64,000 bases of DNA from Calliopsis andreniformis (lineage: Eukaryota > Arthropoda > Insecta > Hymenoptera > Andrenidae): NCBI RefSeq assembly GCF_051401765.1, contig NC_135071.1, positions 16,408,961-16,472,960 on the forward strand, read 5' to 3'. Each line of letters opens with the position of its first letter. The stretch's first letter is position 1. Positions 63,206 to 64,000 of the stretch are shown one piece after another. The notes below the pieces were generated by a model. That model ran no database searches, was not told where the DNA came from, and saw only the letters and a program-made list of their open reading frames with translations. Made by a program: the position numbers and the translations under genes.

Positions 63206-63977
63206 TTAGTGAAATTTTAGTAAGTAATGTCGAAATTGTCTTGGTCTACACTTTATAACGAAGTATATAAAGATAATTGTTGCACTAATAATATAAATTT
63301 TTATCTCTGTAGATTCCACAGGCATGTAACATTTTGATACGGAATAATTATTGGGAGTAAAAACACCCTAAAACATCAGCATTTTAAAGCATACACTTAA
63401 TAATAAAAATACAAAATTTTGTGAAACAATTTTAATAGATTTTTTAACTTACTAGTAAAAGTGAAGGATTATTTTTATTCCGCCAACTGAATGACGGTAT
63501 TGTAAATTCAAGTATGTTCTCTCTATGTATTTTTCTACAGCCATGATGAGTATGACCATCAATAATCAGTCTTGGATTCAATATATCTAACAGCTGTAAG
63601 ATAATTATGAACATTTACAAGTTCAATGATTAATGACAATGCATTGTATATTCATTATTTTATGTCCATACTTGTTCAGATGCTTCCTTTGATAAACATT
63701 CCCATCTTTCTCTAAATTTTACATTTTTTATTTCGTCTGGCGCTTGATCCAGCTCATTGCAAATTTCATCAGATTCGCGATACATTGGATAATGCTACAA
63801 TTAAAATTAAATCATTATACAATTAATTTTTTTCATTGAAACACAACTATTTACTTACTTGCAAAACAATAGGTTTACTATATCTTGAAATTATATTATC
63901 TTTACTGCACTGATTTCCCATGTTTTTTGCACATTTCAAATGTCCTACAACAAATTTTATTTTCTTACATTCAGACT
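63206..63977 (-). CDS. MPPE1: Metallophosphoesterase 1 / PGAP5-like, C-terminal part (gene runs off the window)
   Basis: Membrane-anchored Mn-dependent phosphoesterase. In vertebrates PGAP5 removes an ethanolamine-phosphate side chain from GPI anchors to allow ER exit. Four exons are visible, 63977-63859, 63794-63672, 63593-63453 and 63367-63206, with matching phases. The 5' part lies beyond 64000. Seen are the metal-binding/active-site blocks FVVGHLKCAKN, PIVLQHYPMYRESD and GHTHHGC, then the family block PSFSWRNKNNPS. The C-terminal membrane anchor is IYIISATIIFIYFVIKC, followed by a short basic tail ending FH and TAA at 63206-63208. The polypyrimidine tract before the 63977 exon is weak, so that exon's upstream edge is provisional. 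Confidence 0.88.
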
Positions 63978-64000
63978 CTAATTTCAATCACCTTTTATTT

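Overview
The window is a stretch of insect nuclear genome, most likely from a hymenopteran such as a bee. The basis is multi-exon genes with short GT-AG introns (often 50-120 bp), AT-rich spacers, microsatellites, and protostome-type genes such as Mextli and a BED/BESS-like zinc-finger protein. The order assignment is an inference, because I could not search a database. Gene models were built by hand from reading frames, splice sites and intron phase. All models given as complete keep one open frame across every junction.

Layout, left to right. 1-11.9 kb (-): most of an axonemal inner-arm dynein heavy chain; its 3' end lies beyond the left edge. 12.6-13.7 kb (+): mitochondrial EF-Ts. 13.9-14.7 kb (-): a four-exon, 173-residue gene I do not recognise. 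16.1-22.1 kb (+): a villin-like actin regulator whose 2.7 kb first intron holds a TA-flanked MITE. 22.3-23.5 kb (-): proteasome beta-2/PSMB7. 24.1-26.0 kb (-): CDC6. 26.7-27.1 kb (+): ribosomal protein eL41 (25 residues). 27.9-29.0 kb (+): the mitoribosome assembly factor MALSU1/RsfS. 30.1-32.0 kb (+): an XK-related membrane protein. 32.8-33.8 kb (-): a BED zinc-finger protein. 34.9-36.9 kb (+): mRNA cap guanine-N7 methyltransferase RNMT. 38.1-43.0 kb (+): DNA topoisomerase I. 43-47.2 kb: AT-rich, no gene seen. 47.2-51.8 kb (-): the eIF4E-binding protein Mextli, probably with a 5' exon near 53.3 kb. 53.4-56.3 kb: microsatellite-rich spacer. 56.4-58.0 kb (-): neuroguidin. 58.9-61.9 kb (+): TM9SF4. 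63.2 kb to the right edge (-): the C-terminal part of an MPPE1/PGAP5-like metallophosphoesterase.

Most genes are housekeeping genes in divergent or convergent pairs with short shared spacers. They do not form a pathway cluster. Loose themes are mRNA capping and translation (RNMT, Mextli, eL41), mitochondrial translation (EF-Ts, MALSU1), ribosome biogenesis (neuroguidin) and DNA replication (CDC6, TOP1). I found no CRISPR array, rRNA, tRNA, viral gene or toxin gene, and no convincing new multi-gene system. The most notable observations are the unrecognised 173-residue gene, a cluster of E2F-type sites between CDC6 and eL41, three stopless introns whose length is a multiple of three (one carrying a transposon end), and two TA-flanked inverted-repeat elements inside introns.
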